From JALORV01 sp035429805 (GTDB lineage: Bacteria; Pseudomonadota; Gammaproteobacteria; Burkholderiales; Burkholderiaceae_F), in NCBI GenBank assembly GCA_035429805.1, contig DAOMFL010000005.1:47263-111262 (forward strand): a stretch of 64,000 bases of DNA, in the 5' to 3' direction. The notes under the pieces are model-generated. The model ran no database searches and was not told the DNA's origin. It worked only from the letters and a program-made list of their open reading frames with translations. This document shows positions 42,530-51,184 of this stretch, piece after piece; positions within the stretch are counted from its first letter, which is position 1, and every line of letters starts with the position of its first letter. The translations under genes were made by a program, and so were the position numbers.

Positions 42530-43273
42530 GTGTCGCTTAGCTACGCGCTCTCGAGCCTCGTCCTGCCGCCGACATCGCTGCTGCTGCTGACGTTGCTGGG
42601 TCTGGCGCTGCTGAAGCGCCGCCCACGCCTGGCGGTGACGGTGATCGCATTGTCGCAGCTGACGCTGCTCGCGCTGGCGACGCCGGTCGTTGCAGGAGCG
42701 CTCGCGCACACGCTCGAGCCACCGCCGCTCGCGGCCGAGGACCTGAAGCGCGCGCAGGCCATCGTGATCCTCGCCGGCGGCAGCAAGCGCGGGGCGCTCG
42801 AGTGGGGCGGCGAAACCGTCAGCGACTTCACGCTGCAGCGGGTCCGCTACGGTGTCCAGCTGGCGCGTTCGAGCGGACTACCGGTCTACGTGACCGGGGG
42901 CGTTCCTCCCGGCGCGCGCCATGCCGAAGCCGCGTTGATGGCTGACGTGCTGGCGCGCGACTACGGCGTCACGGCCCGGTGGATCGATAGCGCCGCCGAG
43001 ACGACGCGCGGCAACGCCCAGATGGCCGCCAGGGACCTGCAGCCGCTGGGCATCAAGCGCGTCGTGCTCGTCACCACGGCGATCCACATGCCACGATCGC
43101 AGCATGCCTTCGAGGCGGCCGGCTTCACCGTGATCCCGGCAGCGACCGACTACGCCGGACAGCGGCCGTTCTCCGCCGACCAGCTCGTGCCCAATGCGGG
43201 CGCTCTGCGTACCGCGCATTTTGTGCTGCGCGAATGGATCTCCCGCGGGGTATATCGTCTGCTCGGCAGCTAG
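42530..43273 (+). CDS. YdcF-like DUF218 membrane protein
   Basis: A 247-residue protein with two N-terminal membrane segments (about 8-30 and 33-60) and a DUF218 domain: AIVILAGGSKRG near 76-87, LPVYVTGGVPPG, DSAAETTRGNA and VLVTTAIHMPRSQHAFEAAG. The ElyC/SanA/YdcF group acts in envelope metabolism; a specific role is not clear. Start GTG lies 16 bases after the prpE terminator, so it may depend on read-through or its own promoter. Confidence 0.85.
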   Translation: MSLSYALSSLVLPPTSLLLLTLLGLALLKRRPRLAVTVIALSQLTLLALATPVVAGALAHTLEPPPLAAEDLKRAQAIVILAGGSKRGALEWGGETVSDFTLQRVRYGVQLARSSGLPVYVTGGVPPGARHAEAALMADVLARDYGVTARWIDSAAETTRGNAQMAARDLQPLGIKRVVLVTTAIHMPRSQHAFEAAGFTVIPAATDYAGQRPFSADQLVPNAGALRTAHFVLREWISRGVYRLLGS

Positions 43274-43294
43274 ACCGACGATCGAGGAGTGAGG

Positions 43295-43699
43295 ATGAAG
43301 ACCAAACCCATGCTGATGTTCGATGACGTCAAACGCATCGCCACGGCAGCGGAAGCGGAAGCCGCCGCGCATCAGTGGAACGTCGTGATTGCCGTGTGCG
43401 ACGACGGTGGCCACCTGCTGCTGCTGCACCGGATGGACGGCGTCGCCCCGGTGTCCGCGATGATCGCTCCGGCCAAGGCACGAGCCGCCGCGCTGGGCAA
43501 GCGCGAGACGAAGACCTACGAAGACATGATCAATGGCGGCCGCACCGCGTTCCTGTCGGCCCCGCTCGACGGCATGCTCGAGGGTGGCGTGCCGATCGTC
43601 GTCGACGGTTACGTGGTCGGCGCGGTCGGTGTATCGGGCGTCAAGTCGATGGAAGACGCGCAGGTCGCCAAGGCGGGCGTGGCCGCGCTTGGCACCTGA
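43295..43699 (+). CDS. GlcG/HbpS-family haem-degrading-type protein (DUF336)
   Basis: A 134-residue single-domain protein. Conserved: AVCDDGGHLLLLHRMDG near 34-50, PAKARAAALGKRETK near 59-73 and VPIVVDGYVVGAVGVSG near 103-119. Family members bind haem or serve as accessory proteins in glycolate operons; the role here is unknown. The ATG at 43295 sits within AGGAGTGAGG spacing; a GTG two codons upstream is less likely. It is 21 bases after the ydcF-like gene, so probably co-transcribed. Confidence 0.85.
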   Translation: MKTKPMLMFDDVKRIATAAEAEAAAHQWNVVIAVCDDGGHLLLLHRMDGVAPVSAMIAPAKARAAALGKRETKTYEDMINGGRTAFLSAPLDGMLEGGVPIVVDGYVVGAVGVSGVKSMEDAQVAKAGVAALGT

Positions 43700-43736
43700 C
43701 GCACGGATGGCGGTACCCGCCCTGCGCGACCCGCTG

Positions 43737-44351
43737 TCACACGCCGAGGTAGCGGCCCGGCTTGTGGTTGACCGCGACGACGAGGTTCAACGCGACCGCA
43801 CCCAGCACGGAGATTGCGACCAGAAGCGGCGGGACGAGCGTCAGCGCCGTGATGACGATCAGACAGTCGAATCCCATCTGCACAGCACCGGCGCGCAATC
43901 CGTGGCGCTGCTGCAGCCAGATCACCAGCACGTTGAGCCCGCCCAGGCTCGCATGGTGACGAAACAGCATCAGCAACCCGGCGCCGACCAGGAATCCGCC
44001 CATCACCGCGGCGTACACCGGCTGCAGCCAGTCGAACTTCAGGACCCACGGAAGCGCTTCGGTGAATGCCGACAGCAGCGCCACGGCAATCAGGCTCTTG
44101 ATCGCGAAGCGCCAGCCCTGCGTGCGCACGGCCAACCACGCGAACGGCAGGTTGATGACGAAGAACACCGGTCCGAAGCGCCAGCCGGTCGCGTAATGCA
44201 CGAGAAACGCAATGCCGGCCGTGCCGCCGGTCAGCAGTCCGGCCTGGCGGAACATGCCGATGCCGAGCGCGACGAAGAGCGTCGCTGTGACCAGCGCCTG
44301 TACATCCTCGAACAGGCTGTGTGGCGCCGGATCCTGAGTCGGCTGGAACAC
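43737..44351 (-). CDS. YitT-family membrane protein
   Basis: A 204-residue inner-membrane protein with five or six hydrophobic segments. Conserved: FRQAGLLTGGTAGIAFLVHY near 30-49 and HHASLGGLNVLVIWLQQRHG near 133-152. Function unknown. The likely start is GTG at 44351, eleven bases after the MFS gene stop, with AGG six bases before it. The frame is open far upstream, but those codons run antisense to the regulator or in another frame of the MFS gene. Confidence 0.8.
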   Translation of the reverse strand: MFQPTQDPAPHSLFEDVQALVTATLFVALGIGMFRQAGLLTGGTAGIAFLVHYATGWRFGPVFFVINLPFAWLAVRTQGWRFAIKSLIAVALLSAFTEALPWVLKFDWLQPVYAAVMGGFLVGAGLLMLFRHHASLGGLNVLVIWLQQRHGLRAGAVQMGFDCLIVITALTLVPPLLVAISVLGAVALNLVVAVNHKPGRYLGV

Positions 44352-44362
44352 CGGTAGCCTGT

Positions 44363-45670
44363 CTAGGACGTCGCCGTGGTTGCAGCAGCCCGCCGGCCCC
44401 GCTCGATGTCGATCGATGCCAGCGCCAGCAATCCGGCGACGAAGAACAGTCCCGTCAGCACGATGCCGAGACGATGGTTGTTGTTGGTCGCGAACACGAC
44501 AGCACCGTAGGAAATCGGGCCGATGATCGCCGCGAGCTGCGTGGCAAACGTCCACAGGCCATAGAACTCCGCGAGGCGGTCCGTGGGCGCGAACAGGCCC
44601 GCCAGTGCACGGCCTGCGGACTGGCTGGACCCCATCGCCAGTCCGGCCAAATTGGCGGCCACCCAGAACATCGTGGCGCTGGTCGAGACACCTGCGACCA
44701 GAACCATCGCAAGCCACAGCAGCAGGGTCAGCGCGAGCGCAGGCTTGTGACCGATGGCATCCTGCACGTACCCGAAGCCGAACGCGCCGACCGCCGCGGT
44801 AACGTTGACGACCAGCAGCATCACCATCGTCTGCAGCACACCGAACTGCATCACTTCCTGCGCGTAGATCGCAGCCAGCGCGATCACCACCATCACGCCG
44901 GCCTGATAGAAGACTCCGCAGAGCAGCAGCCGCGCGAAATCCCGGAATCGATCGACCTGGCGCAGCGTCTCGAGCAGGCGCGACATCGCCTGGTGGACGA
45001 AGTGGCCGACCCGGACGTCCTCCTGCGGCCGGGCGCGTTCCTGCACGATCAGCAGGGCCGGCGCCGCCGCCAGCGCAAACACGGCTGCGGTGATCAGCAT
45101 CGTGACCGGCACGAACTGTGTCGCCGCGCTGCCGTGGGCCTGCGCCCACTGCACGTAGCCGACGCACAGCGCCAGCGTTATGAGCCCCCCGATATAGCCG
45201 AATCCCCAGCCCCAGCCCGACACCTTGCCCAGCGAATCGGGCCGCGCCAGCTCCGGCAGGAACGCCGCCACCAGCGCCACGCCGACCATGAAGAAGAAGT
45301 TCGACCAGACAATGGCGACAACCGACAGCACGATGTCGCCGGGCCCGACGAGCGCCAGCGCGCCCGTCGACGCCACGCAGGCGGACGTCGACAGCGCCAG
45401 CAGCCAGCGCTTGCGCGCACGCAGGTCCGCGTAGGCCCCGATCATCGGCATCGACACCATCACGAGCGCGTTGGAGACGCCCAGCATCAGCGTCCACGCG
45501 AAGGTCGCCCACTCGGCCCCGGCCGCCACGACCCCGACGAAGTAGGCGTTGAACACCGCCGTCAGCACCACGGTCGTGTAGCCCGAATTGGCGAAGTCGT
45601 AGCCGGCCCACGCCACGACCTCGCGCGGCAGGACGCCGGGGTTCAGTGCAGTTCCATCGAATAGCCGCAT
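44363..45670 (-). CDS. MFS transporter (Atg22/UMF1-like)
   Basis: A 435-residue membrane transporter with about 12 predicted segments. AWAGYDFANSGYTTVVLTAVF at the N-terminus and MVSMPMIGAYADLRARKRWLL after TM2 are typical of the Atg22-like UMF1 group. Substrate unknown; eukaryotic relatives export amino acids from vacuoles. It is divergent from the Lrp-type regulator gene with about 80 bases between starts, a layout that suggests control by that regulator. Confidence 0.85.
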   Translation of the reverse strand: MRLFDGTALNPGVLPREVVAWAGYDFANSGYTTVVLTAVFNAYFVGVVAAGAEWATFAWTLMLGVSNALVMVSMPMIGAYADLRARKRWLLALSTSACVASTGALALVGPGDIVLSVVAIVWSNFFFMVGVALVAAFLPELARPDSLGKVSGWGWGFGYIGGLITLALCVGYVQWAQAHGSAATQFVPVTMLITAAVFALAAAPALLIVQERARPQEDVRVGHFVHQAMSRLLETLRQVDRFRDFARLLLCGVFYQAGVMVVIALAAIYAQEVMQFGVLQTMVMLLVVNVTAAVGAFGFGYVQDAIGHKPALALTLLLWLAMVLVAGVSTSATMFWVAANLAGLAMGSSQSAGRALAGLFAPTDRLAEFYGLWTFATQLAAIIGPISYGAVVFATNNNHRLGIVLTGLFFVAGLLALASIDIERGRRAAATTATS

Positions 45671-45736
45671 CGCGCGTGCGCCGGTTCAAGATGTCGCATG
45701 CTACGTGAGCGGCATCCCGCGCCGTGTGGCGGTTCG

Positions 45737-45742
45737 TATACT
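45737..45742 (+). promoter_or_regulatory. -10 element upstream of the Lrp/AsnC gene
   Basis: TATACT ends 7 bases before the ATG at 45750, the same spacing as before tRNA-Arg. Transcription would begin about at the start codon, implying a leaderless mRNA. No clear -35 is seen. Confidence 0.45.
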
Positions 45743-45749
45743 GCGCCGC

Positions 45750-46223
45750 ATGGCTGCACGTGAACTCGACGACATCGACCGCCGCATCCTCGCGATCCTG
45801 CAGCGCGACGGCCGCATCACCAACCAGGCGCTCGCGGAGCGCATCGCCCTCAGTCCGCGTGCCTGCCTCGATCGCGTTCGCCGGCTCGAACGATCCGGTT
45901 CGATCGCGGGATACATGGCGGTCGTCGACCCGCGCGCCACCGGCAGCCTGCTGACGATCGTGGTGGAGGTCACGCTCAAGGACCAGACGCGCGCGACGCA
46001 TCACCGCTTCGAGCAACGCATGCGCGCGGCCGACGAAGTGGTCGAGTGCTTTCTCGTGTCGGGGCCGTGCGACTACGTGCTACGGCTCGCCTGTCGCGAC
46101 CTCGATCACTATCGGGACCTGACCAACGCCTGGACCGACGATCCGGCACTCGGCATCGAGAAGATCAGTTCCAAGCCCGAGCTGCAGACCGTGAAGGCGT
46201 TCCGCGGCTATCCGCCAGCCTGA
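45750..46223 (+). CDS. Lrp/AsnC-family transcriptional regulator
   Basis: A 157-residue amino-acid-responsive regulator. The N-terminal helix-turn-helix spans LDDIDRRILAILQRDGRITN to LSPRACLDRVRRLERSGSI; the RAM (ligand/oligomer) domain follows with VECFLVSGPCDYVLRLAC near 94-111. The ATG at 45750 is preferred: no ribosome-binding site but a TATACT 7 bases upstream. The neighbouring ornithine aminotransferase and the divergent MFS transporter are likely targets. Confidence 0.9.
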   Translation: MAARELDDIDRRILAILQRDGRITNQALAERIALSPRACLDRVRRLERSGSIAGYMAVVDPRATGSLLTIVVEVTLKDQTRATHHRFEQRMRAADEVVECFLVSGPCDYVLRLACRDLDHYRDLTNAWTDDPALGIEKISSKPELQTVKAFRGYPPA

Positions 46224-46340
46224 GTTGCGTCGCGCAGTCTTCGCACTGCACTGCCGATTCGGCGGTGCGGGGCGACTGCGGCCGCCACTTTGAGCGGTCG
46301 TCGCGACGCCGATCCGCGCCGCGCAATCCCCCGCTCTTCC

Positions 46341-46355
46341 TACACTCATCGTGTA
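46341..46355. promoter_or_regulatory. Inverted repeat upstream of rocD
   Basis: TACAC and GTGTA are separated by five bases, 17 bases before the rocD ATG; TACACT could also be a -10 hexamer. Possible site for the adjacent Lrp-type regulator, but short repeats of this kind occur by chance. Confidence 0.3.
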
Positions 46356-46371
46356 ATCGTCGAGGTGTGCG

Positions 46372-47658
46372 ATGGACGCCCGGGTGACTCCGCCAACAGA
46401 AGAGACTGCACAGGCCGTGGCGCTGGAACAGCGCTATGCGGCGCCGAACTATGCGCCGATCGCGGCCGTGCTCGAGCGCGGCGACGATTGCTGGCTGTGG
46501 GACGTGCACGGCCGGCGCTATCTCGATTTCATGTCGGCCTATTCGGCCGTGAGTCACGGCCATGCGCACCCGCGGCTCGTGCGCGCGCTGATCGAGCAGG
46601 CACAGCAGGTCGCCGTCACGTCGCGCGCGTATCGCTCGACGACGCTGGGGCCGTTCCTGCAGGCGCTGGTCGAGGCTGCCGATCTGCGCGCACCCGCGCG
46701 GGCACTGCCTGCGAGCGGCGGCTGTGAGTCGGTCGAGACCGCGATCAAGGCGGTGCGGCGCTGGGGCTACCGCGTCAAGGGCATTCCGGCCGACCGTGCG
46801 GAGATCGTCGTCGCGCGCGGCAATTTCCATGGACGCTCGTCCACGGTGGTCGGTTTCTCCACCGAATCCTCGTACCGCGCGGATTTCGGCCCGTTCGCAC
46901 CGGGGTTCCGGCATTTTGATTTCGGCGACATCGCGTCGCTCGAGGCCGCCATCAGCGACCGCACCTGCGCGGTGATGATCGAGCCGATCCAGGGTGAGGC
47001 CGGCATCATCGTGCCGCCCGCCGGCTTCCTCGCCGCGGTACGCAGGCTCTGCGACGAACGCCGCGTGCTGATGGTTCTCGACGAAATCCAGTCCGGCCTC
47101 GGCCGGACCGGCGCCATGTTCGCGTACATGCACGAGGGCATCCGGCCCGACGGCGTCATCGTCGGCAAGGCGCTCGGCGGCGGCCTGCTTCCCGTTTCGG
47201 CCTTCGTCGCCGTGGCGGAAGTACTCGACCTGCTGGGCCCGGGCAGCCACGGATCCACTTTTGGCGGCAATCCTCTCGCTGCGCGCGTCGGCCTGGAAGC
47301 CTTGCGCGTGCTGCGTGACGAAGACCTCATCGAGCGCAGCCGCGAGCTGGGCGACCATCTGCTGCGCCGCCTGCAGCGCATCGATTCGCCGTATATCCGC
47401 GCGGTGCGCGGCCGCGGGCTCTGGGCTGGAGTCGAACTCGACGGCTCGCGCATCAGTGCGCGCCATGTCGTCGAGCGCATGGCTGAGCACGGCGTGCTGA
47501 CCAAGGACACGCATGAAACGGTGATCCGCTTCGCGCCGCCGCTGACGGTCAGCCGCGAACAACTCGACTGGGGCGTCGATGTGTTCGCCGACGTGCTCGA
47601 CCACCCGCTCCCGATGCCCGGTTCGAGTCCGACTCACCAGACGCCGCTGACCCCCTGA
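46372..47658 (+). CDS. rocD: Ornithine aminotransferase (class III PLP)
   Basis: Converts ornithine and 2-oxoglutarate to glutamate semialdehyde and glutamate in arginine/ornithine breakdown. 428 residues. Features: SAVSHGHAHPR near 58-68, GNFHGRSSTVVGFST near 148-162, EPIQGEAGIIVPP, LDEIQSGLGRTG and the PLP lysine in VGKALGGGLLPVSA near 262-275; GSTFGGNPLA follows. GAGGTG is seven bases before the ATG. Likely controlled by the upstream Lrp-type protein. The putative putA remnant at 30 kb would concern the next pathway step. Confidence 0.88.
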   Translation: MDARVTPPTEETAQAVALEQRYAAPNYAPIAAVLERGDDCWLWDVHGRRYLDFMSAYSAVSHGHAHPRLVRALIEQAQQVAVTSRAYRSTTLGPFLQALVEAADLRAPARALPASGGCESVETAIKAVRRWGYRVKGIPADRAEIVVARGNFHGRSSTVVGFSTESSYRADFGPFAPGFRHFDFGDIASLEAAISDRTCAVMIEPIQGEAGIIVPPAGFLAAVRRLCDERRVLMVLDEIQSGLGRTGAMFAYMHEGIRPDGVIVGKALGGGLLPVSAFVAVAEVLDLLGPGSHGSTFGGNPLAARVGLEALRVLRDEDLIERSRELGDHLLRRLQRIDSPYIRAVRGRGLWAGVELDGSRISARHVVERMAEHGVLTKDTHETVIRFAPPLTVSREQLDWGVDVFADVLDHPLPMPGSSPTHQTPLTP

Positions 47659-47666
47659 GGATCCCA

Positions 47667-47700
47667 TGCGTCGCGCGGTCCGGAGGGCCGTCGCGACGCA
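47667..47700 (+). terminator. Long hairpin after rocD
   Basis: TGCGTCGCG (47667-47675) and CGCGACGCA (47692-47700) pair perfectly, and the inner CGGTCC/GGGCCG continues the stem with one wobble and a bulge. No U-run follows. Confidence 0.5.
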
Positions 47701-47807
47701 AGCGCACGCCATCACCCGACAGGGTGAGTCCGACTCCGCCGGACGGGCGATCCCTCACCGTTCGGGCGATGCCGAAACTCCATGGCAACACCCCGCTGGA
47801 GAGATGC

Positions 47808-48566
47808 ATGCAGGCCCTTTCACCGGTTGACGGCAGCGCCGAGGCCGTCCGCGACGCCGCGGCGATCGCACTGGCGCAGGACGACAACCGCCTGGCGCTC
47901 GAGCGCGAACTCGACCGCCTGAACGTCGCCATCCAGGGATCCGCGGCCGCACTCGGGCAGCACCTGTCCTGGATGCTGGTCACTCAGGCATTCCTGCTGA
48001 CCGCCTACATGATCGTGCTGGTTGCGGGATGGTCGGTGCCGCTGCCCGGCAAGCGGTGGCTCCTGACCGCGATCGCCGGCTTCGCCGTCATTGCCGTCGC
48101 TGCCACCTACTTCGGTCTGCGCGCCGCGCGCGACCGCGTGGGCCCGCTGAAGCAGCAGCGGCAGCGCGTCGAGGATGCACTCGAGCGCGTCGCCGCGCGT
48201 CCTCCGGCCTTCGCCCGGCAGGGGGCCATCAATGCCGCGCTGGCGCAGTTGTCGACGCGCGGTTTGCCCGTGCTGGTCTGCAGCGGATGGATCGCGCTGG
48301 CGCTCTACACGCTGGCCCTGCCACTGCCTCCGGATGCGCGCATGGCCGCTGCAACCAGCGAGCCGCGCAGCAACAGCGCTCCGGCTGCGGCCGCCAAGGC
48401 AGCCCGTCCGAATGCCAGCGCAGCCAGGGTCGCACCGCCGGCCGCCGCCGAGCCATCGGCCGATGCCGGCGACAGCACGGCTGGCGGCTCGCCGCTGCTC
48501 GACTTCCTGCGTCGCGCGGTCAACACACCGCCCGCGGCCGACACTCCGGAACCGATCAAGCCTTAG
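47808..48566 (+). CDS. Hypothetical membrane protein with Ala/Pro-rich tail
   Basis: Not recognised. The 252-residue product has a charged helical N-terminus (about 1-45, possibly coiled), two hydrophobic segments near 55-75 and 85-105, a third near 165-180, and a disordered Ala/Pro/Ser-rich C-terminus of about 70 residues. The ATG at 47808 has GGAG six bases upstream; an ATG at 47769 is an alternative. Codon usage looks like its neighbours. It converges on the enoyl-CoA hydratase gene. Confidence 0.6.
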   Translation: MQALSPVDGSAEAVRDAAAIALAQDDNRLALERELDRLNVAIQGSAAALGQHLSWMLVTQAFLLTAYMIVLVAGWSVPLPGKRWLLTAIAGFAVIAVAATYFGLRAARDRVGPLKQQRQRVEDALERVAARPPAFARQGAINAALAQLSTRGLPVLVCSGWIALALYTLALPLPPDARMAAATSEPRSNSAPAAAAKAARPNASAARVAPPAAAEPSADAGDSTAGGSPLLDFLRRAVNTPPAADTPEPIKP

Positions 48567-48573
48567 GGCCGCC

Positions 48574-49377
48574 TCAGGCCGGCCAGTTCGGCTTGCGCTT
48601 CTCCATGAAAGCCTGCACGCCTTCCTGGGCGGCGGCGTCCATCATGTTGCAGGCCATCGTCTGGCCGGCCATCTGGTAGGCAGCTTCGATACCGGTTTCG
48701 AGCTGGCGGTAGAAGAGCTCCTTGCCCATGGCAACCGCGACGCGCGGCTTCGCAATGATCGACGCGATCAGCCGCGCGACTTCAGCATCGAGCTCGGCCG
48801 GAGGAACGACACGGTTCACGAGCCCACGCGCCTGCGCCGTCGCCGCATCGATGAAGTCGCCGGTGACCAGCATTTCGAATGCCTCCTTGCGCCCGACGTT
48901 GCGCGACAGCGCCACACCGGGCGTCGAGCAGAAGAGCCCGACGTTGATGCCGCTGACAGCAAAGCGGGCATCGGCGGCCGCGATCGCCAGGTCGCACATC
49001 GCGACGAGCTGGCAGCCGGCCGCGGTCGCGATGCCGTGCACGCGCGCGATGACCGGCACCGGCAGGCGCTGGACCGACAGCATCAGCTTCGAGCATTGCG
49101 CAAAGAGCGCGCGGTAGTAGTCGGCCGAGGGGCTCGCCTTCATCTGCTTGAGGTCGTGCCCGGGGCAGAACGCCTTGCCGCGCCCGGCAATGATTACGAC
49201 GCGTGCCTGCTCGTCGCGCGCCACGGCGTCGAGTTCCGCCTGCAGGGCAGCCATCATCTCCTCCGACAGCGCGTTGAACTGCTGCGGCCGGTTGAGCGTC
49301 AGCGTGATCACGCCGCGCACGTCGCGCTCGTTCAGCACATAGGGCTCGGTGACGGCACGGGATTCGGGTGCGTTCAT
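48574..49377 (-). CDS. Enoyl-CoA hydratase/isomerase family protein (ECHDC3-like)
   Basis: Crotonase-fold enzyme of 267 residues. The substrate-binding block AFCPGHDLKQM near 66-76 and the oxyanion-hole region VHGIATAAGCQLVAMCDLAIA near 110-130 are present. The position of the usual first catalytic Glu is Gln/Leu in AAGCQLVA, and STPGVALSRNVG replaces the second, so hydratase activity is uncertain. Start ATG at 49377 has GAGGAG eight bases before it. It starts 10 bases after the acyl-CoA ligase stop, forming an operon with it. Confidence 0.88.
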   Translation of the reverse strand: MNAPESRAVTEPYVLNERDVRGVITLTLNRPQQFNALSEEMMAALQAELDAVARDEQARVVIIAGRGKAFCPGHDLKQMKASPSADYYRALFAQCSKLMLSVQRLPVPVIARVHGIATAAGCQLVAMCDLAIAAADARFAVSGINVGLFCSTPGVALSRNVGRKEAFEMLVTGDFIDAATAQARGLVNRVVPPAELDAEVARLIASIIAKPRVAVAMGKELFYRQLETGIEAAYQMAGQTMACNMMDAAAQEGVQAFMEKRKPNWPA

Positions 49378-49387
49378 CGTGTTCTCC

Positions 49388-51043
49388 TCATACATCGATT
49401 GCCGAGGCCGACCTGGCCTGCTGCCTCAGCATGAATTTCTGGATCTTTCCGGTCGAGGTCTTGGGCAGGGGACCGAAGACCACGCGCTTCGGCATCTTGA
49501 ACCCCGCCAGGTACTGCCGGCAGTGCGCAAGCAGTTCCTCTGCGGTCAGCGTCGCCCCGTCCTTCAGTTCGACGAAGGCGCACGGCACTTCGCCCCACCT
49601 GGGGTCCGGCTGCGCGACCACGGCCGCCGCGATCACCGCCGGATGCCGGAACAGCGCGTCCTCCACCTCGATCGACGAGATGTTCTCGCCGCCGGAGATG
49701 ATGATGTCCTTGCTGCGGTCCTTGATGCGCAGGTAGCCGTCCGCGTGCATCACCGCGAGGTCACCGGAATGGAACCATCCACCCGCAAACGCCTCCTGCG
49801 TGGCCTTCTCGTTCTTCAGGTACCCCTTCATCGCGATGTTGCCGCGAAACATCACTTCGCCGATGGTCTGGCCGTCCCAAGGTACCGGCTGCATCGTCTC
49901 GGGGTCGAGCACCGCCACACCCTCCTCGAGCGTGTAGCGCACGCCCTGGCGGCCATTGAGCATCGCGCGCTCGCCGACGTCCAGTTCCGACCACGACGGC
50001 TGCTTCGCACACACGGTGGCGGGCCCGTAGACCTCGGTCAGGCCGTACACGTGCGTCAGGTCGAAGCCGAGACGGTCCATGCCTTCGATCATCGCGGCCG
50101 GAGGCGACGCCGCGGCGACCATGGCGCTGACGCGATGAGCAATGCCCTGCTTCATTTCGTCCGGGGCGTTGACCAGCATCGCGTGGACGATCGGAGCGCC
50201 GCAGTAGTGCGTGACGCGATGCCGGCGGATGGCGTCGAACACGGCCGCCGCTTCGACCCGGCGCAGGCAGGCGTGCGTGCCGGCCATCGCCGCTACGGTC
50301 CATGGGAAACACCAGCCGTTGCAGTGGAACATCGGCAGTGTCCACAGGTACACCGGATGGTGCGGCATCGCCCACACCAGCACATTCGACACTGCATTGG
50401 TGTAGGCGCCGCGGTGCGAGTAGACGACGCCCTTCGGGTTGCCGGTCGTGCCCGAGGTGTAGTTGAGCGCGATCGCATTCCACTCGTCCGCCGGTGGCGC
50501 CCAGGCGTAATCCGGCGCGCCGGTCGCCAGGAAGTCCTCGTAGCGGAGTCCGCCGAGCACCTCTCCCGGACCGTCGTAGACCGGATCCTCCACGTCGATG
50601 ACGGTCAGGGTGCGCCCGAGCTGTTCGAGCGCCGCGCGCACCGTCGGCGCGAACTCGCGGTCGACGATGATCGCCCGCGCCTCGCCGTGCTCGAGCATGA
50701 ACGCGATCGACGCGGCATCGAGACGGGTGTTCAGTGCATTCAGCACGGCGCCGGCCATCGGGATGCCGTAGTGCGCCTCGACCATCTCGGGCGTGTTCGG
50801 CAGCATCACCGCGACGGTGTCGCCGCGCCCGATGCCAATTTGTGCGAGAGCGTGCGCGAGCTGCCGCGAGCGCGCGTAGACCTCGCGCCAGGTGCGCCTC
50901 ACCTCGTTGCGGCCCTGCCCGTGCACGATGGCCGTGAGCTCCGGAAACACCGTCGCACTGCGTTCGACGAACGTCAGCGGCGACAGCGCCGCATAGTTGG
51001 CAGGATTCCGGTCGAGCCCGGTGTCGTAAATCGTGCTCGGCAT
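49388..51043 (-). CDS. AMP-dependent acyl-CoA ligase (medium/long-chain type)
   Basis: Adenylate-forming ligase of 551 residues. Motifs: NYTSGTTGNPKGVVYSHRG (AMP-binding P-loop), VYGLTEVYGPATVC, GWFHSGDLAVMHADGYLRIKDRSKD, and the catalytic lysine in LPKTSTGKIQKFML near 530-540. The type resembles AlkK-like fatty acyl-CoA ligases. The ATG at 51043 has GGAG five bases before it; a longer frame to 51127 adds non-conserved residues. The crotonase gene follows, suggesting activation and processing of the same acid. Confidence 0.9.
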   Translation of the reverse strand: MPSTIYDTGLDRNPANYAALSPLTFVERSATVFPELTAIVHGQGRNEVRRTWREVYARSRQLAHALAQIGIGRGDTVAVMLPNTPEMVEAHYGIPMAGAVLNALNTRLDAASIAFMLEHGEARAIIVDREFAPTVRAALEQLGRTLTVIDVEDPVYDGPGEVLGGLRYEDFLATGAPDYAWAPPADEWNAIALNYTSGTTGNPKGVVYSHRGAYTNAVSNVLVWAMPHHPVYLWTLPMFHCNGWCFPWTVAAMAGTHACLRRVEAAAVFDAIRRHRVTHYCGAPIVHAMLVNAPDEMKQGIAHRVSAMVAAASPPAAMIEGMDRLGFDLTHVYGLTEVYGPATVCAKQPSWSELDVGERAMLNGRQGVRYTLEEGVAVLDPETMQPVPWDGQTIGEVMFRGNIAMKGYLKNEKATQEAFAGGWFHSGDLAVMHADGYLRIKDRSKDIIISGGENISSIEVEDALFRHPAVIAAAVVAQPDPRWGEVPCAFVELKDGATLTAEELLAHCRQYLAGFKMPKRVVFGPLPKTSTGKIQKFMLRQQARSASAIDV

Positions 51044-51088
51044 GCTGTCTCCATCGAGCCGGCCGGGATGCCGGTTCATCACACACTC

Positions 51089-51123
51089 AAGGCCGGGCGC
51101 CCGGCCGCCCCAGGCCCGGCCTT
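51089..51123 (-). terminator. Hairpin between the deacetylase and ligase genes
   Basis: AAGGCCGGGC (51089-51098) pairs perfectly with 51114-51123 around a 15-base GC-rich loop. A second small hairpin, CGAGCC-GAA-GGCTCG, lies at 51151-51165. Both are in the 141-base gap between stop and start, so the deacetylase message may end here. Confidence 0.5.
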
Positions 51124-51184
51124 CCAATCAAATCGCTGCGAGTGCACGTGCGAGCCGAAGGCTCGCGTACACGAGCAGCGCGTG

